The notes beneath the pieces were generated by a model. That model saw nothing but the letters and a program-made list of their open reading frames with translations. It had not been told where the DNA came from and ran no database searches. 8,407 nt of DNA from Cyanobacteria bacterium UBA8803 (GTDB taxonomy: Bacteria; Cyanobacteriota; Cyanobacteriia; Cyanobacteriales; Coleofasciculaceae): NCBI GenBank assembly GCA_003505715.1, contig DNXU01000110.1, positions 832 through 9,238 of the forward strand, read 5' to 3'. Shown here piece after piece: positions 1-6,852 of this stretch; position 1 is the stretch's first letter; every line of letters starts with the position of its first letter. Position numbers and translations under genes: made by a program.

Positions 1-1521
1 GTTGGGATAGTGGTGGTGTCATTACTGCTGGTAAACTCCCGCATCCAGTTTTTGCTGGCAGTGTTCGGCTATGCTCTAGGCACTACGATCCGGGGTAACT
101 TGACTGGCACCTTTGACTATGTCTACTACGATCCCGGTGCCCTCAACTTTATTCTGGTGGCGCTGGCGATCGGGGGGTTCTATCTGCTGCCTTCTCCCAG
201 GAGTTATGTGCTGTCTGGCATCGGTGTGGCGCTGTCAGCTTTGTTGGGGGAAGCGATCGCAATCTTCTGGGCTGCTGTAGCTCTGCCCGTCCACGCGCTT
301 CCTTATAATCTGGTCACCATGCTGATGCTGTATCTGTTGGGACTGGCTGGGCATCAGTTACTGGTCTGGTATCCTCAATCCTCGCCAGAAAAAACCCTCG
401 ATCGGGAAATTGCGGCTCGACTGCGCTATCAGGATAGTGGTCGTGCTATTGCCTTGCCCTTCACTGGACGCTGGGTGGTTTGGCAGGGATGTGATGGGCA
501 ATGGACGCACCAGGGAATTTGGCGTTATGCCTATGACTTTGTGATCCGGGACGAAGAGGAGAGTACTTACAGTGGCTCTGGGTTACAGTTGACGGACTAT
601 TACGCTTTCCAAAAGCCAGTGCGGTCTCCGGTGCGCGGCTGGGTGGTGCAAGTAGTGAGTGATTTGCCGGACGGCGCGATCGGTAGCGTCGATCGCCATC
701 ATAACTGGGGCAACTATGTAGTACTCTACGACGAACGGGGCTTTTACGTGGAAATCTCCCACTTTGCCCAGCACAGCATTGCCGTGAAACCGGGCGATCG
801 CATCGAACGGGGTGCTTTGCTGGGACGCTGCGGCAACTCCGGCTATTCCCCCCAACCCCACATTCACATCCAGGTGCAATTGAGTCCGGAGGTGGGATCT
901 GCCACTGTACCCTTCTGCTTTGCTAATGCGATCGCGGATGGCAAGTTCCAGCATGAATGTCATCCCAAAGTCGAGACGATTTTGGAACCAGTCCCACCCG
1001 ATCCCACCCTGTCTCAGGCCATGAACTTTCCCCTCGATGCACGGTTAGAGTTTGTTGCCACCCGTAAGGGTAAAGCAGTAGGCCAACTGAGGGCAAAAGT
1101 TAGAATGGCAGCAGATGGCTCGTTTTATCTAGACTCCGGTAAAGGTAAGCTTTTCTTCGGACAGGATGAGAACAAGTTCATGTTCCATCGCTTAGATGGC
1201 GAAGACCCCTGGCTGGCTCTGTTGTGGGTGGCACTGCCCCAACTACCCTTAGTGCAACCGAACGGGCAGCAATGGCAGGACTATCTACCTGTTGGCATCG
1301 TCACAACCGGACTTCGCCGCCTCCTTTATCAATTTGCTAGTTCCTTCGTTCCCCAGTTAGCATCGGCTCGCTACGTTGCCCAGTGGCAGTCTAGAGAAAC
1401 CTTAGCTGGCTCGCTGGCAATTCCAGGCATCAAACGCCAACTTTCTCTATCTGCCACCTTCAGTCCTGAAGGGGCATTACTGAGGGTAGATGTAGGCGAT
1501 CGCGCCTTGGTTCGGATGTAA
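1..1521 (+). CDS. Urea transporter (UT)-like domain fused to M23 metallopeptidase, 5'-partial
   Basis: The frame is open to base 1, so the GTG at 10 is probably an internal valine and the true start lies upstream of the window. Numbering from base 10, residues 1-120 are very hydrophobic (about four membrane segments) and resemble the second half of a UT-family urea channel: a VNSR/LLAVFGYALG stretch, a DPGALNFILVALAIGGF stretch, and LPVHALPY (92-99) where UT proteins usually have LPxxTxPF, so the Thr is Ala. Residues about 150-290 form an M23 domain with H167, D176 (YAYDF), H251 (ISHF) and the HxH pair H284/H286 in the GNSGYSPQPHIHIQV segment, which gives a plausible zinc site. The remaining roughly 190 residues are not recognised. 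M23 enzymes cut peptidoglycan cross-links, so this domain should face the periplasm. UT-M23 fusions are known as a domain architecture; what couples the two activities is unknown. The domain calls are firm for M23 and good for UT. Confidence 0.85.
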   Translation, partial: VGIVVVSLLLVNSRIQFLLAVFGYALGTTIRGNLTGTFDYVYYDPGALNFILVALAIGGFYLLPSPRSYVLSGIGVALSALLGEAIAIFWAAVALPVHALPYNLVTMLMLYLLGLAGHQLLVWYPQSSPEKTLDREIAARLRYQDSGRAIALPFTGRWVVWQGCDGQWTHQGIWRYAYDFVIRDEEESTYSGSGLQLTDYYAFQKPVRSPVRGWVVQVVSDLPDGAIGSVDRHHNWGNYVVLYDERGFYVEISHFAQHSIAVKPGDRIERGALLGRCGNSGYSPQPHIHIQVQLSPEVGSATVPFCFANAIADGKFQHECHPKVETILEPVPPDPTLSQAMNFPLDARLEFVATRKGKAVGQLRAKVRMAADGSFYLDSGKGKLFFGQDENKFMFHRLDGEDPWLALLWVALPQLPLVQPNGQQWQDYLPVGIVTTGLRRLLYQFASSFVPQLASARYVAQWQSRETLAGSLAIPGIKRQLSLSATFSPEGALLRVDVGDRALVRM

Positions 1522-1538
1522 TATCATGTGGCATCATT

Positions 1539-1606
1539 GTTTGTAGTAGGCACTTTAGTGCGTCAAAAGACTGGTATTTCCAAGCACTAAAGTGCTTACT
1601 ACGAAC
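1539..1606. repeat. Palindromic intergenic repeat, possible terminator
   Basis: Two 23-base arms (1539-1561 and 1584-1606) pair at 21 of 23 positions around a 22-base loop. The core of the left arm is GTAGTAGGCACTTTAGTGC. One of the two mismatches (T1542 with G1603) is a wobble pair in RNA. Each arm also holds its own small palindrome, GCACT-TT-AGTGC. It begins 17 bases after the stop of the UT-M23 gene and is followed by TTTTT (1608-1612), so it could end that transcript. The shape and sequence resemble dispersed cyanobacterial repeat elements; that assignment is from memory of the type, not from a search. Confidence 0.7.
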
Positions 1607-1656
1607 CTTTTTATACAAGTCCGATGTAAAACTGGACATAATTTAACCCAAGTCGA

Positions 1657-2160
1657 ATGAAATCTGTAGCTGATGTCCAGCAAATTGAATTATTCCAATC
1701 CTTCAAACCCGTTAATCTTATATTTTTCCAGCCTCGATTTACCTTTGTAGACTTATTTGCCGGGATAGGAGGATTTAGGATTGCGCTAGAAGAGTTAGGG
1801 GGTAGATGTTTAGGCTACTCAGAAATTGATCGAGAAGCCATAAAAGTCTATCAAAAGAACTTTATTAGTTATATAAATTCCGAGGAATTAGATTTAGGAG
1901 ACATTACCCAGCTCTACAAGCTGCCTTTTGAGATAGATGTATTAGTTGGTGGAGCGCCCTGTCAACCTTGGTCTATTGCAGGAAAATTACAGGGCTTGGA
2001 TGATCCTAGAGGTAAGCTATGGATGGATGTATTCAGAGCCGTACAAGCTAACCAACCTAAGGGATTTATATTTGAAAACGTTAAAGGCTTAACTGAACCT
2101 AGAAACATAAAAACTTATGATTGTTTCATAGCTTTGAGAAGCATATTAACAACGCGATAG
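1657..2160 (+). pseudogene. C5-cytosine DNA methyltransferase, N-terminal fragment
   Basis: This is the first half of a Dcm-type methyltransferase that transfers a methyl group from S-adenosylmethionine to C5 of cytosine in DNA. Visible motifs are motif I DLFAGIGGF (32-40, SAM binding), motif II YSEID (54-58), GDI (81-83), motif IV GGAPCQPWS (98-106) with the catalytic Cys102, DDPRGKLW (115-122), and motif VI ENV (140-142). Homology stops near residue 150 (about base 2107). The last 17 residues are read antisense through the tail of the convergent rloB-like gene, which overlaps by 46 bases. Motif VIII, the target recognition domain and motifs IX-X are absent; complete enzymes usually exceed 300 residues. 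No matching C-terminal piece or restriction endonuclease is in the window. The fragment should have no sequence-specific methylation activity. The ATG at 1657 lacks a clear Shine-Dalgarno, so the start is uncertain. It was probably part of a restriction-modification or orphan methylation system. Confidence 0.85.
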
Positions 2161-2492
2161 ACATGAGAACCTGGGTTTGGAGGCCAGTGTTGGTTAGCAT
2201 TTGGATGCAGTTGTTTCGCACGTCGGATGGCATCCTGAATATTTTCTACAAAGGGAGTCACATCAAGATTGCTACTGTTATAGCCTCCGAGAATTGATTG
2301 TAAACGTCTTTTGAAATCTTGAGAATTTGTATCTTTAGGATCTAAATCATCCAGATGTAAACATAACCAAACCTCAAAGTAGCGCTTCTCTGTCTTTACA
2401 CCTTCAGTAGCAATTATGAAAAGTTGTGCATCTCTCTTGTTATAACTGCGATCAAGTAACTTTGTTCTGTTAGCTCTGCTCATTTCTATCAT
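2115..2492 (-). CDS. rloB: RloB-like (AbiLii-type) protein with an internal deletion
   Basis: The first 40 residues match the N-terminus of RloB-like proteins: a basic MSRANR start, then LFIIATEGVKTEKRYFE, a Toprim-like first strand with its conserved Glu. The next residues, VWLCLHLDD, belong to the family's second half (normally after SNPCFE). The C-terminal pattern is also normal: a Y in the YNSSN region, AIRRAK, then HVYRVVNMLLKA. RloB proteins are usually about 200 residues; this one has 125, and the missing piece is the middle with the D-x-D acidic strand of the Toprim-like core. The likely junction (about 2373-2381) keeps the frame. The ATG at 2492 shares one base with the stop of the upstream ATPase gene (TAATG), indicating translational coupling; an ATG at 2483 gives the more usual MSR start. 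It is probably inactive as an effector. The family call is solid; expression of the shortened product is unknown. Confidence 0.75.
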   Translation of the reverse strand: MIEMSRANRTKLLDRSYNKRDAQLFIIATEGVKTEKRYFEVWLCLHLDDLDPKDTNSQDFKRRLQSILGGYNSSNLDVTPFVENIQDAIRRAKQLHPNANQHWPPNPGSHVYRVVNMLLKAMKQS

Positions 2493-3901
2493 TAGACCTT
2501 GGCAACATGAGCAGAAAGTTCTGTTTCACAATCTGCCCAACCTAAGCTGCGAATATCACCAAAGAACGGAATCGCTCCAAATCGACCGTTTAAATATCCT
2601 TTCTCAATTTTAAGATCGGGTCTGATCTTGAATTCCGCTAATGAATAAAGATGTGATGCGCCTTGCTGATTCTTTTCCACAAACCAAATTTCATCTCGCC
2701 GTAATAGATCTAAGTCAAGTAAGTTAGTATCATGAGTTGTAAAAATTAGCTGGCTTTTACTCTCTCCTGTTTTACATTGTAGAAAAAAATTTAAAAATTG
2801 ACGTGACAGTAAAGGATGTAAGCGACGATCGATCTCGTCGAGAAATATAATTTTATCGGAATTGTACTTGAGAATAAATAAAGCGGGAATTAGGTTTATT
2901 AAACGTTGTGTGCCTTCTGATTCCTCATCTATAGAAAAATCAACAAGTTGCCCATTCTCATGGCGATGTTTAGTTTTAAGTTGCATTAAACTTATTTGCT
3001 CTTGTTCTCTTTTCATAAGGAGATAGCGTTTTCCTTGCAGATTTTCGATCATTACCACAGAGTCTTTACCAGCTTCAGCAAGCTGCTGATTAAGCTCATC
3101 GCGCATACTTTCTGGCATTTCTGGAAAGTAATAATCAAAATCAAGTATGACTTCATCTACTCCTATAGAATCAATTCCTGTACCAGCAAACTTGAGAAAC
3201 TCGCTTAGGAAGCTAGTAAAATCTTTGCTACTTAGTATTCCAATTTCTAAACCTGTATAACGAGACTCCGCAGAAATTATAGTTAAAACTCTTTTAAACC
3301 AGTTCACAACAGGTGTTAAAAGCTTAACATTACGTTCTACAGCTTCCGTTAAAAATAGTTGATTGGGTCGCGTACTTTTGGCAATAAAATCTAGAAATTG
3401 CTTGTTTTTATCACTTTTACCTTTGAGTATGGCTCCATACTCTACTTGAGTCTCTTTTTTCCCAGAAGTAGTTCGTTCAAAATAAAGTACTTCTCTTTTT
3501 TTATTTGAAGGAATTCCATAGAGCCACTCTTCAATGATTTGGCTAGAATCCAGTGTGAATCCATAAGAGTAGAAAGCATTTTCATAAGTGAATATAAACT
3601 CAAATTTACTAGGTTTTTTACTATAGTCCCCTAGTTTAAAGGTAGAAACTGGGATGGCTTGTCCGCTACGTGTTCCTTCAACAATTAAATCCTTGGCAAA
3701 ATCAATGGCAGAGATCAGGTTAGATTTGCCTGCTGCATTTGCACCATAAATAGCAGCAACAGGCAGCAGAGATCTACCTTTACCTGCTACATCAAGAGCT
3801 AGATGCTCTATATGGCTCAAGTCGCTATTCACACCTAACATGCTAAAGGTAGTCGCTTCCTTGAAGGATAGGAAATTTTCTATCGTTACTTGAACCAACA
3901 T
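2492..3901 (-). CDS. rloA: RloA/AbiLi-like AAA (SMC/ABC-type) ATPase
   Basis: This is a single-chain ABC/SMC-like ATPase of the COG1106 (RloA, AbiLi) kind, thought to act as sensor and regulator of the toxic partner encoded next to it in abortive infection. Counting from the ATG at 3907, it has the N-terminal ENFLSFKE strand, Walker A GANAAGKS (55-62), a signature-like DEESEGTQR (327-335), Walker B IIFLDEID (353-360), and the H-switch THD with His392. The family's closing GRFGAIPFF segment is near 441-449. No key residue is missing, and the 469-471 length is normal. I place the start at the ATG at 3901 because the protein then begins MLVQVTIENF, as relatives do, and the AGGA at 3914-3911 sits 9 bases away; from the ATG at 3907 it is only 3 bases away. 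The gene is AT-rich and lacks HIP1, unlike its neighbours, which suggests transfer. The rloB-like gene follows with a one-base overlap, so the two form an operon. No clear promoter was identified upstream. Confidence 0.85.
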   Translation of the reverse strand: MLVQVTIENFLSFKEATTFSMLGVNSDLSHIEHLALDVAGKGRSLLPVAAIYGANAAGKSNLISAIDFAKDLIVEGTRSGQAIPVSTFKLGDYSKKPSKFEFIFTYENAFYSYGFTLDSSQIIEEWLYGIPSNKKREVLYFERTTSGKKETQVEYGAILKGKSDKNKQFLDFIAKSTRPNQLFLTEAVERNVKLLTPVVNWFKRVLTIISAESRYTGLEIGILSSKDFTSFLSEFLKFAGTGIDSIGVDEVILDFDYYFPEMPESMRDELNQQLAEAGKDSVVMIENLQGKRYLLMKREQEQISLMQLKTKHRHENGQLVDFSIDEESEGTQRLINLIPALFILKYNSDKIIFLDEIDRRLHPLLSRQFLNFFLQCKTGESKSQLIFTTHDTNLLDLDLLRRDEIWFVEKNQQGASHLYSLAEFKIRPDLKIEKGYLNGRFGAIPFFGDIRSLGWADCETELSAHVAKV

Positions 3902-4135
3902 GGCCATTTTTCCTGTTTTAGAAGACTACATACCAAACCATTAATTGGCCTTAACAAGGTTATGAAATCTAAATAATAGAGGTTTTTTCTCCTAAACTAG
4001 GCTTTTATAACACTTGTATGCTCTAATGATGCCACAGTTAGCCCAACTGCTACCAGGAAAGGCTACACCACGCGATCGCTTGCTACGATAATGGAAGCAT
4101 CCCCATCGCCACCATGTACAGGACTTACACAACTA

Positions 4136-4165
4136 CCCTTCGGCTATGCTCCCTTCGGCTATGCT
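4136..4165. repeat. Perfect 15-bp tandem duplication
   Basis: The unit CCCTTCGGCTATGCT occurs twice back to back (4136-4150 and 4151-4165) and is followed by CAGGGTAAAC. The unit and its flank (CTTCGGCTATGCTCAGGG) resemble dispersed intergenic sequences of cyanobacteria. ACCCT at 4135 and AGGGT at 4167 can pair and would enclose both copies. No function is evident. Confidence 0.75.
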
Positions 4166-4193
4166 CAGGGTAAACTCCCTATATAGCGGTAAT

Positions 4194-4219
4194 GGTGCGT
4201 TAGCATAGCGTAACGCACC
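4194..4219. repeat. GGTGCGTTA/TAACGCACC inverted repeat, possible terminator
   Basis: The 9-bp arms are perfect (4194-4202 and 4211-4219) around the 8-base loop GCATAGCG. The hairpin begins 13 bases beyond the permease stop on the minus strand, so it could cap the sugar-transporter transcript or protect its 3' end. No U-run follows in that direction, so it is not a classical intrinsic terminator. Its sequence is typical of a REP-like cyanobacterial repeat. Confidence 0.65.
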
Positions 4220-4232
4220 CTACCAATAGTTC

Positions 4233-5240
4233 TTAGGAAGCAAGGCTAGAACGGGTGCGCAGTTTGTCAATGGTTACGGCAATAATAATCACTAGACCTT
4301 TGACAACTAACTGCCAGAAAAATGACACGTTCATTAGGGTTAACCCATTGTTGAGCAGAGCAATAATTAAAGCACCGAGTAGTGTTCCCCAGATGGTGCC
4401 AATGCCACCTGTGAAGCTGGTTCCTCCCAAAATTACAGCCGCGATCGCATCGAGTTCGTAGCCTTGCCCTAACATACCCGTGGCACTGTAGAGGCGCGAC
4501 GCACTCATAATTCCGCCTAAACCAGACAGCAACCCACTGACGCCATAGACAAATAACAATACCCGACTCACCTTAATTCCTGTCAGTCGCGCTGCCCTTG
4601 CGTTACCCCCGACAGCATAAATACGCCTGCCCAGGACTGTCCGCCTTAAGACAAACCAACTAACTACTACTGTGAGCAAAGCAATTACAACTAGCCAGGG
4701 AATTGGCCCTAGATAATTGTTACCTATCCAAGCAAAATTGAGATTGCGATTCAGAACTGTAGTACCATTGGCAACTAAATAAGCAACGCCGCGCAAAGCC
4801 GTATAAGAACCCAGGGTTACAATAAATGGAGGCAAACCCAAATAGGCAATTAACGACCCATTAAGTAACCCTAAACCCAATCCAGCTAGTAGGGCAGCGG
4901 GTATGGCAAGCAAGCCAACACCTGGAATTAATGAGACAAGTACCGCCACTACTGCTGTGACGCCTAAAATTGAGCCAACTGAAAGGTCAATTCCGCCAGT
5001 CAAAATTACAAATGTCATCCCGGTAGCTAGTACAATATTGATCGATGCCTGCCGAATGACATTAATGAGATTTCCTGGTGAAAGAAAACTTGGTGAAACC
5101 AGGGAAAAAACGATACAGATGACAATCAAAATCGGTAGGATACCCGCAACCTGGATAAAATTCCTCCAAGCTTGACCTTGGCTCGCTCTCTGGCGATCGC
5201 TCTTGCTATTTCTGGTGGTTCTTACTTCTGTTTGACTCAT
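4233..5240 (-). CDS. CUT2 sugar ABC transporter permease (RbsC/FrtC-like)
   Basis: This is the inner-membrane channel subunit of a monosaccharide importer (BPD_transp_2 family), expected to work as a homodimer with the ATPase encoded just upstream. It is 335 residues, a normal length, with a basic N-terminal tail of about 28 residues and then eight to ten hydrophobic segments. Family signatures are [13 protein letters not shown] (79-91), [10 protein letters not shown] (135-144), the ATPase-contacting loop [16 protein letters not shown] (209-224), and [19 protein letters not shown] (272-290). Its ATG overlaps the ATPase stop as ATGA (5240-5237), a sign of translational coupling; a purine-rich AGAGG lies about 10 bases upstream inside the ATPase gene. 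It is the last gene of the operon, with a hairpin after its stop. The role as a CUT2 permease is firm; the substrate is not determined. Confidence 0.92.
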   Translation of the reverse strand: MSQTEVRTTRNSKSDRQRASQGQAWRNFIQVAGILPILIVICIVFSLVSPSFLSPGNLINVIRQASINIVLATGMTFVILTGGIDLSVGSILGVTAVVAVLVSLIPGVGLLAIPAALLAGLGLGLLNGSLIAYLGLPPFIVTLGSYTALRGVAYLVANGTTVLNRNLNFAWIGNNYLGPIPWLVVIALLTVVVSWFVLRRTVLGRRIYAVGGNARAARLTGIKVSRVLLFVYGVSGLLSGLGGIMSASRLYSATGMLGQGYELDAIAAVILGGTSFTGGIGTIWGTLLGALIIALLNNGLTLMNVSFFWQLVVKGLVIIIAVTIDKLRTRSSLAS

Positions 5241-6781
5241 GATTTTGCTACCTCTCTTGCCCCTGTGGCATAAGCCATGATGTTCTCTTGTGTAATTGCT
5301 TCCCTAGTCGAGCCGCCCACTTCACCAACTAGGTATCCTGCCCGCATCACCAAAACGCGATCGCTCATTCCCACAATTTCCGGCAGTTCGCTGGAAATCA
5401 TTAAAATAGCTACGCCTTGAGCTGCCAAATCGCTCATAATGCGATAAATTTCGCTTTTTGCTCCAATGTCCACTCCTCGCGTTGGTTCATCTAGCAAAAG
5501 TACCTTGGGATTAATGGCTAACCAACGTGCTAACAATAACTTCTGCTGATTACCCCCAGATAAATCCATCGCCCTGATGCTGGGACTGGCCAGACGAATT
5601 GCTAAGTTATTAATGGCATCAGCCACAATACTAACTAGAGATTTTGAGTTTATAATGCCAGCTTTTGCCTCTCGATCGAGGACGTTCAGGGTGATATTTT
5701 CACCAGAACTCATCTCTAGCAATAGACCGAGATTTTTACGATCCTCTGGTACGTAGGCAATTCCCGCTTCAATTGCATTAGTTGGTTCGGAGATATTGAG
5801 AGAACGACCTTGCAGCTTGATTTCACCGCTAGTCCTGCGATCTGCACCAAAAATCAAACGGGCAAGCTCAGTTCTACCTGCGCCCACTAAACCAGCTAAA
5901 CCCAGAATTTCGCCAGCATGGAGTTGAAAACTTGCCGACTTTACTTTGCGCCCATCACTTAAATTCGTGACTTCAAGAACAACTGAACCAGGAGTGATGC
6001 GGCGCTTATGTTCGTATAAATCCTGTAAAGGACGACCCACCATCATTTCGACTAAGCGATCGGCGGAAATTTCCCTCCTTTCCAGAGAGCCAATATACCC
6101 ACCATCTCGGATTACACTAACCCGATCGGCAAGGGCATAAATCTCTTCCATCCGATGGCTAATGTAAATAATCGCAATTCCTTCATTCCGCAAACGGCGA
6201 ACAACCTCGAAAAGCTTTTCTGTTTCGCGGTCTGAAAGAGCTGCTGTTGGCTCATCCATTACCAGGATGCGGCTTCGATCTTTGAGTGCCCTAGCTATTT
6301 CAACTTGCTGCTGTTCAGCAATAGAGAGTTTTGAAACCAAGTCTTCAGCGTCAAAGCTGGCGTCCAGGTTTTCTAGTACCTGAGCTGCCTGACGTCGCAT
6401 TCCCTCTTCGTCAATCAGGGTAGCTCCTTTTTTAAGCTCACTCCCCATAAAGATGTTTTCAGCAACTGTCAAATTTGGGGCGAGATTAAGCTCTTGATAA
6501 ATAATGGCTATACCCAAATCTCTAGCTTGACCAGGATCTGTCATCTTAACAAGTTGGCCATCAATTCTGATTTCACCTGCATCAGCGATGTAGGCTCCAG
6601 CCAGAATTTTCATCAGCGTACTCTTGCCTGCACCATTTTCGCCCATGAGAGCGTGAACTTCTCCTGGATAAATCGTCAAATTTACATCATGCAAAGCGGT
6701 AAAACCGTGAAAGGTTTTGGTAATCCCTTGCATTTCGAGGATAGGTTTAGTTTTTATTGAGGGTTGAGTGCTACTTACCAT
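5237..6781 (-). CDS. CUT2 sugar ABC transporter ATPase, two NBDs (RbsA/FrtB-like)
   Basis: This cytoplasmic ATPase powers sugar import and carries two nucleotide-binding domains in one chain of 514 residues, as RbsA, MglA and XylG do. NBD1 has Walker A GENGAGKS (47-54), signature LSIAE (152-156), Walker B ILVMDEP (172-178) and switch His209. NBD2 has the family's degenerate Walker A GLVGAGRT (297-304, Lys replaced by Arg303), signature LSGGN (407-411) and Walker [12 protein letters not shown] (428-438). The usual asymmetry therefore holds: NBD1 looks like the main hydrolytic site. The start at 6781 is supported by CAGG at 6793-6790, 8 bases upstream. The gene starts 71 bases after the binding-protein stop and overlaps the permease start by four bases. 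Nothing is missing. Substrate specificity lies elsewhere in the complex. Confidence 0.93.
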   Translation of the reverse strand: MVSSTQPSIKTKPILEMQGITKTFHGFTALHDVNLTIYPGEVHALMGENGAGKSTLMKILAGAYIADAGEIRIDGQLVKMTDPGQARDLGIAIIYQELNLAPNLTVAENIFMGSELKKGATLIDEEGMRRQAAQVLENLDASFDAEDLVSKLSIAEQQQVEIARALKDRSRILVMDEPTAALSDRETEKLFEVVRRLRNEGIAIIYISHRMEEIYALADRVSVIRDGGYIGSLERREISADRLVEMMVGRPLQDLYEHKRRITPGSVVLEVTNLSDGRKVKSASFQLHAGEILGLAGLVGAGRTELARLIFGADRRTSGEIKLQGRSLNISEPTNAIEAGIAYVPEDRKNLGLLLEMSSGENITLNVLDREAKAGIINSKSLVSIVADAINNLAIRLASPSIRAMDLSGGNQQKLLLARWLAINPKVLLLDEPTRGVDIGAKSEIYRIMSDLAAQGVAILMISSELPEIVGMSDRVLVMRAGYLVGEVGGSTREAITQENIMAYATGAREVAKS

Positions 6782-6852
6782 CAGAAATACCTGTAAGTTT
6801 CATGCCATTGCTCGACGGCTCATCAATGTAGGTAATTACAACAGCAGCTTGG

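Larger units (their letters stand above)
3908..4232. other. Intergenic region with repeats, no gene seen
   Basis: This 325-base gap lies between the 5' end of the ATPase gene and the 3' end of the permease gene, both on the minus strand. The half next to the ATPase is AT-rich and should carry its promoter, but I see no hexamer pair worth naming. A short palindrome CCTT-AAC-AAGG lies at about 3953-3963. The other half has a HIP1 site (4072-4079), a tandem duplication and a hairpin, annotated separately. The longest plus-strand reading frame near the middle, ATG at 4026 to TAA at 4091, is 21 codons and resembles nothing I know. Confidence 0.6.

Noticed and set aside
583..963. Minus-strand 126-codon frame inside the UT-M23 gene
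   Set aside because: It lies antisense to the conserved M23 motifs and its translation has no recognisable domain; high GC on the sense strand explains the open frame.
1657..2160. Methyltransferase fragment as one half of a natural split (two-subunit) enzyme
   Set aside because: Known split C5 enzymes divide later in the motif order and keep the second gene next door; here the break falls after motif VI and no second half is present.
2996..3208. Plus-strand 70-codon frame inside the ATPase gene
   Set aside because: It is antisense to a clearly conserved protein, with low-complexity, Phe- and Ile-rich translation and no family resemblance.
4026..4091. 21-codon plus-strand frame with a HIP1 site inside
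   Set aside because: It has no ribosome binding site and no similarity I recognise; it could be a gene remnant, but nothing supports that.
1539..4219. Composite transposon or integron cassette carrying the defence genes
   Set aside because: No transposase or integrase is present, and the flanking repeats do not match each other, so there are no paired ends.
4255..5175. Two plus-strand frames (68 and 90 codons) opposite the permease gene
   Set aside because: They are shadows of the permease; their translations are Thr-, Pro- and Ile-rich, as expected from antisense reading of membrane-segment codons.
5946..6760. Two plus-strand frames (64 and 88 codons) opposite the ATPase of the sugar importer
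   Set aside because: They are antisense to Walker and signature regions and show no plausible protein features.
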